Positions 61,402 to 64,000 of a stretch of DNA of 64,000 bases are shown piece by piece. Source of the stretch: Lingula anatina (taxonomy: Eukaryota > Brachiopoda > Lingulata > Lingulida > Lingulidae); contig NW_019775103.1 in NCBI RefSeq assembly GCF_001039355.2, forward strand, positions 416,395 to 480,394, given 5' to 3'. The position numbers and the translations under genes are program-made. Numbering within the stretch: the first letter of the stretch is position 1; each line of letters starts with the position of its first letter. The notes beneath the pieces were generated by a model. That model saw only the letters and a list, made by a program, of their open reading frames with translations. It did not search any database and was not told where the DNA came from.

Positions 61402-64000
61402 TGGTGTAGTATTTAAATAATTAGGAACAATTGAAAATTGCGTTTTTTTTAAATTAATCTTAATTTTCAAATGTTTTAAAAGCACATAAGCGCGCTTTTG
61501 AAAAATATTAGCAAGATGCAACCATGGTGTTTTTTAATATTGCAGGATTTATATTTAGACTTTGTGGACGATTTTAGATCAAATATTGGAATTGTTTGAA
61601 ACTAATGATCAATATTTACCTAAAAAGACAAACACTTCCATAACAGCACTGTGTAAGACGAGCAAACAGCAGTAATGATAACTTATGAAATGATTTGAGA
61701 CTGCAGTAGAGTAATTACGAAGACAGAAAGTGAATGTGACATGTTATAAATGCGGTTAATATATTGTTTAACAGTCCACTGGTACTGAATGCCACATTTT
61801 CTATACTTGGCAAAGTAAATTGATTTGTGAAGTATATGCTGAATTTGATTTTGAAATGATTATAATTTTAAAAATGCCTCCGCGTTCCACTTGGCTTGGG
61901 AATGAATAGGGTTGCTGTTCACGTATCTGCACCTCATACATTAGCAGTATTAATAAAGATCATATGTCAGTGTACGAAGCACCTGCGTCATAATTATCGG
62001 GAAAAAATCCATTTCACCTGTTGCGATTATAGCGTTTATGTATGAGATGTAACTAGACCCAAGGTAACTGTCTGCGAGTCTGATATCGTCACGTCCACCT
62101 ATGACGAGGATTAATTGATGTAAGGCAAGCTAAGTGCCGTTATTTCAATCTAGGACACGATAGTTGTTTCATCTGTCATTTAATCCTGAGTTTTTCCTGA
62201 AACTGTGGAGATATTCGCCAAAAGGATATATCATCAGAGACATAAACTTATACTGACGCACTGAAAGTACTTTTCATTCTATTTTTCAGCTTACATACAT
62301 CATAAATTAAACGTTCAATTGCCCAGCCTATTCGGTGTTTCAAATAATGGCAGATCGCATTGAATTTTTGTGGAATTTCTCCTCGGCTAAATCAAATTTG
62401 GTATTTCAGTGCAAGATGACATGTGCCTTGTTATTATTACAGGCAGATTGTAGATGTGTCCGAATACATTTCAGTTTAATAATTAATCGCTTTGGTCTCT
62501 TCACTGATGCCCGCACATGGCTATATGGTTGTTGATGGATGTGCTGCTTTTGTATGATCGATTTGTTGGTGTTTTTTTAATTAGTTGCGAGAAGGTAGCA
62601 TCATATCTGTGCAGGAAAATGCCCTCGAATAATGGCGTTTGGATGGATATACATTGTATATTATAGGGAAAGTAAATAAGTTATCTTCCTGCCGTTCAGT
62701 AAAGTTAATTAATTAGGCGCGTTGAACGGGGAGGCTCCATTTTATAAGTATTATCCGGGCTATTAAGTTGTCTTTCTCTCAAAGTGTAACTTGCTTCAGT
62801 AAAAGGGTCTTAGAGCACCATGCATCCCAAAACTCGATGTTTTTTGTTTTATAGGAAGCAATTTTAATGTTTTAAGAAAGCAGTATAGTCATTCAACGGC
62901 AATTAATCCCAGAAAGCTTAATTTTGACAAACATATTTCCACTAAATCAATGTCAGATATTTTACATCATTTGCAAATTGTTTTCCGAGGAACTGAGAAA
63001 GAATATTAGGTCGTTGTGGTTTTAACCTATTAACTTGATTTATTTCGATGCTCTACCGGGAAGTGACAAACCCTTGTCTCTCGGAATGAAGATATATCGG
63101 TCTCTGTAGAGGGTGTGCATTGACGGATGTATCAAATAGAAGGGGTGCTGAGATTAGTGCTTCTGTTAAACAGCCATACACAAATATATGCTGTATTTGA
63201 TGAGTAACAAAACTCCAATGTGTAAAAACATCACTGCAAACGGCAAAACTATATGTGAAGCGATCAGATGAAAACATTCATGCCCCCCCCCCCAAAAAAA
63301 AAAGCAATAAAAGTTTTGTCTTAATTTTTTCTAAGCTCAGTTATAATAACCGCAACTAACGGCTTGTTTTTTTTTCATATATGGTACAAAAAACATTTTG
63401 ATTAAACACTGTAGTACGTTTCTTGAGATTAGGCATGATACCTTTCAGAGCTTTGTATGGAGCAGATGTAGGACTTGACATTAAAAGTTAATATATTGAG
63501 GTCATGTTTCAATTCTGTAAAGGTTTGGTATTAAGGGCAGTATTTCATCAGCTTTAACTTGAAGCGTGTTCATGAGATCGACTTAACCCTACATTCTGAC
63601 GTTGATACATGTACACCATGTGCTTTAAAGTTGGTTTACCTTTGTTGAAATGTGGATTGTCGTAATATTCCCGGGATAAAAGACTCCCAACATTTGATTG
63701 AACCTGATTCCTTGACAGTGACACAGTTACTGCAAGTGATAGAAGAACACACATTTCATCTGCAGGAGGATCACGATGGAAAATCGACCCACTTAGTTTC
63801 GTTTGTCAATCATCATGATTGATGTGTTTACAGTTTCCTGAAACTGCAGATCAACAAAGCACTTAATATTCCGGCGTTTATCTAGTGCTTAAATTTGAAG
63901 GCGCGTATGTGTGATGTTCATTCACTGACGAAGTGGAATGTTTAGTTCAATCTTGTTTTATAGCCATGGAGTCCTTTTTCAATTCACATTTAGATTAACG
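61402..64000. other. Non-coding stretch to the window end, nothing recognised
   Basis: AT-rich, with a C-then-A homopolymer patch around 63284-63303. No following exon for the 61-kb gene was found. Confidence 0.5.

Noticed and set aside
1-64000. CRISPR array, integron, phage or bacterial defence island
   Set aside because: The window is eukaryotic with spliced exons and microsatellites; no spaced direct-repeat array of CRISPR type is present.

Overview
The window looks like a gene-poor, AT-rich stretch of a marine invertebrate genome. The features pointing that way are multi-kilobase GT-AG introns, many (CA)n/(CT)n/(GACA)n microsatellites, long G tracts, frequent TACATGTA-type palindromes, several small fold-back repeats, and transposons of kinds common in molluscs and other lophotrochozoans. 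The TACATGTA habit is why I favour a lophotrochozoan, but no marker gene fixes the species. There is no bacterial-style operon, CRISPR array or intact RNA gene. One 448-base run of N is an assembly gap.

Layout. Bases 1-23044 are intergenic (or a distal intron) with only repeats: a perfect 14-bp hairpin, fold-back elements near 1.5 kb and 8.6 kb, two copies of one palindromic MITE at 9.4 and 11.6 kb, microsatellites and a degenerate minisatellite. From 23045 a plus-strand multi-exon gene is visible. A 1261-bp exon, a 254-bp exon and a 71-bp exon have matching splice phases and join into one open frame; a fourth 303-bp exon at 51554 fits the same phase. The encoded protein is mostly low-complexity, Ser/Arg/acidic and probably disordered; I do not recognise its family. 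Its introns are about 12.8, 11.0 and 3.2 kb and hold a dead Tc1-like transposase (30.5-31.1 kb), a 1.45-kb TA-flanked non-autonomous element (34.8-36.3 kb), a splice-donor-derived minisatellite (37.37-37.91 kb) and a full-length DNA transposon. A separate probable first coding exon lies at 61202-61351.

The main find is the transposon at 37963-44317. It has terminal inverted repeats of about 150-160 bp, a 3-bp TAT target duplication, mirror-placed clusters of GGTCA half-sites near both ends, and one uninterrupted 1484-codon minus-strand ORF. The protein has N-terminal Cys/His clusters, a central conserved region, an XPG/FEN-like (PIN-fold) nuclease signature and a C-terminal CXC-type cysteine cluster. 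This best fits the Academ superfamily (the lineage with an XPG-like nuclease). It sits antisense in an intron of the host gene, 53 bp beyond the minisatellite.
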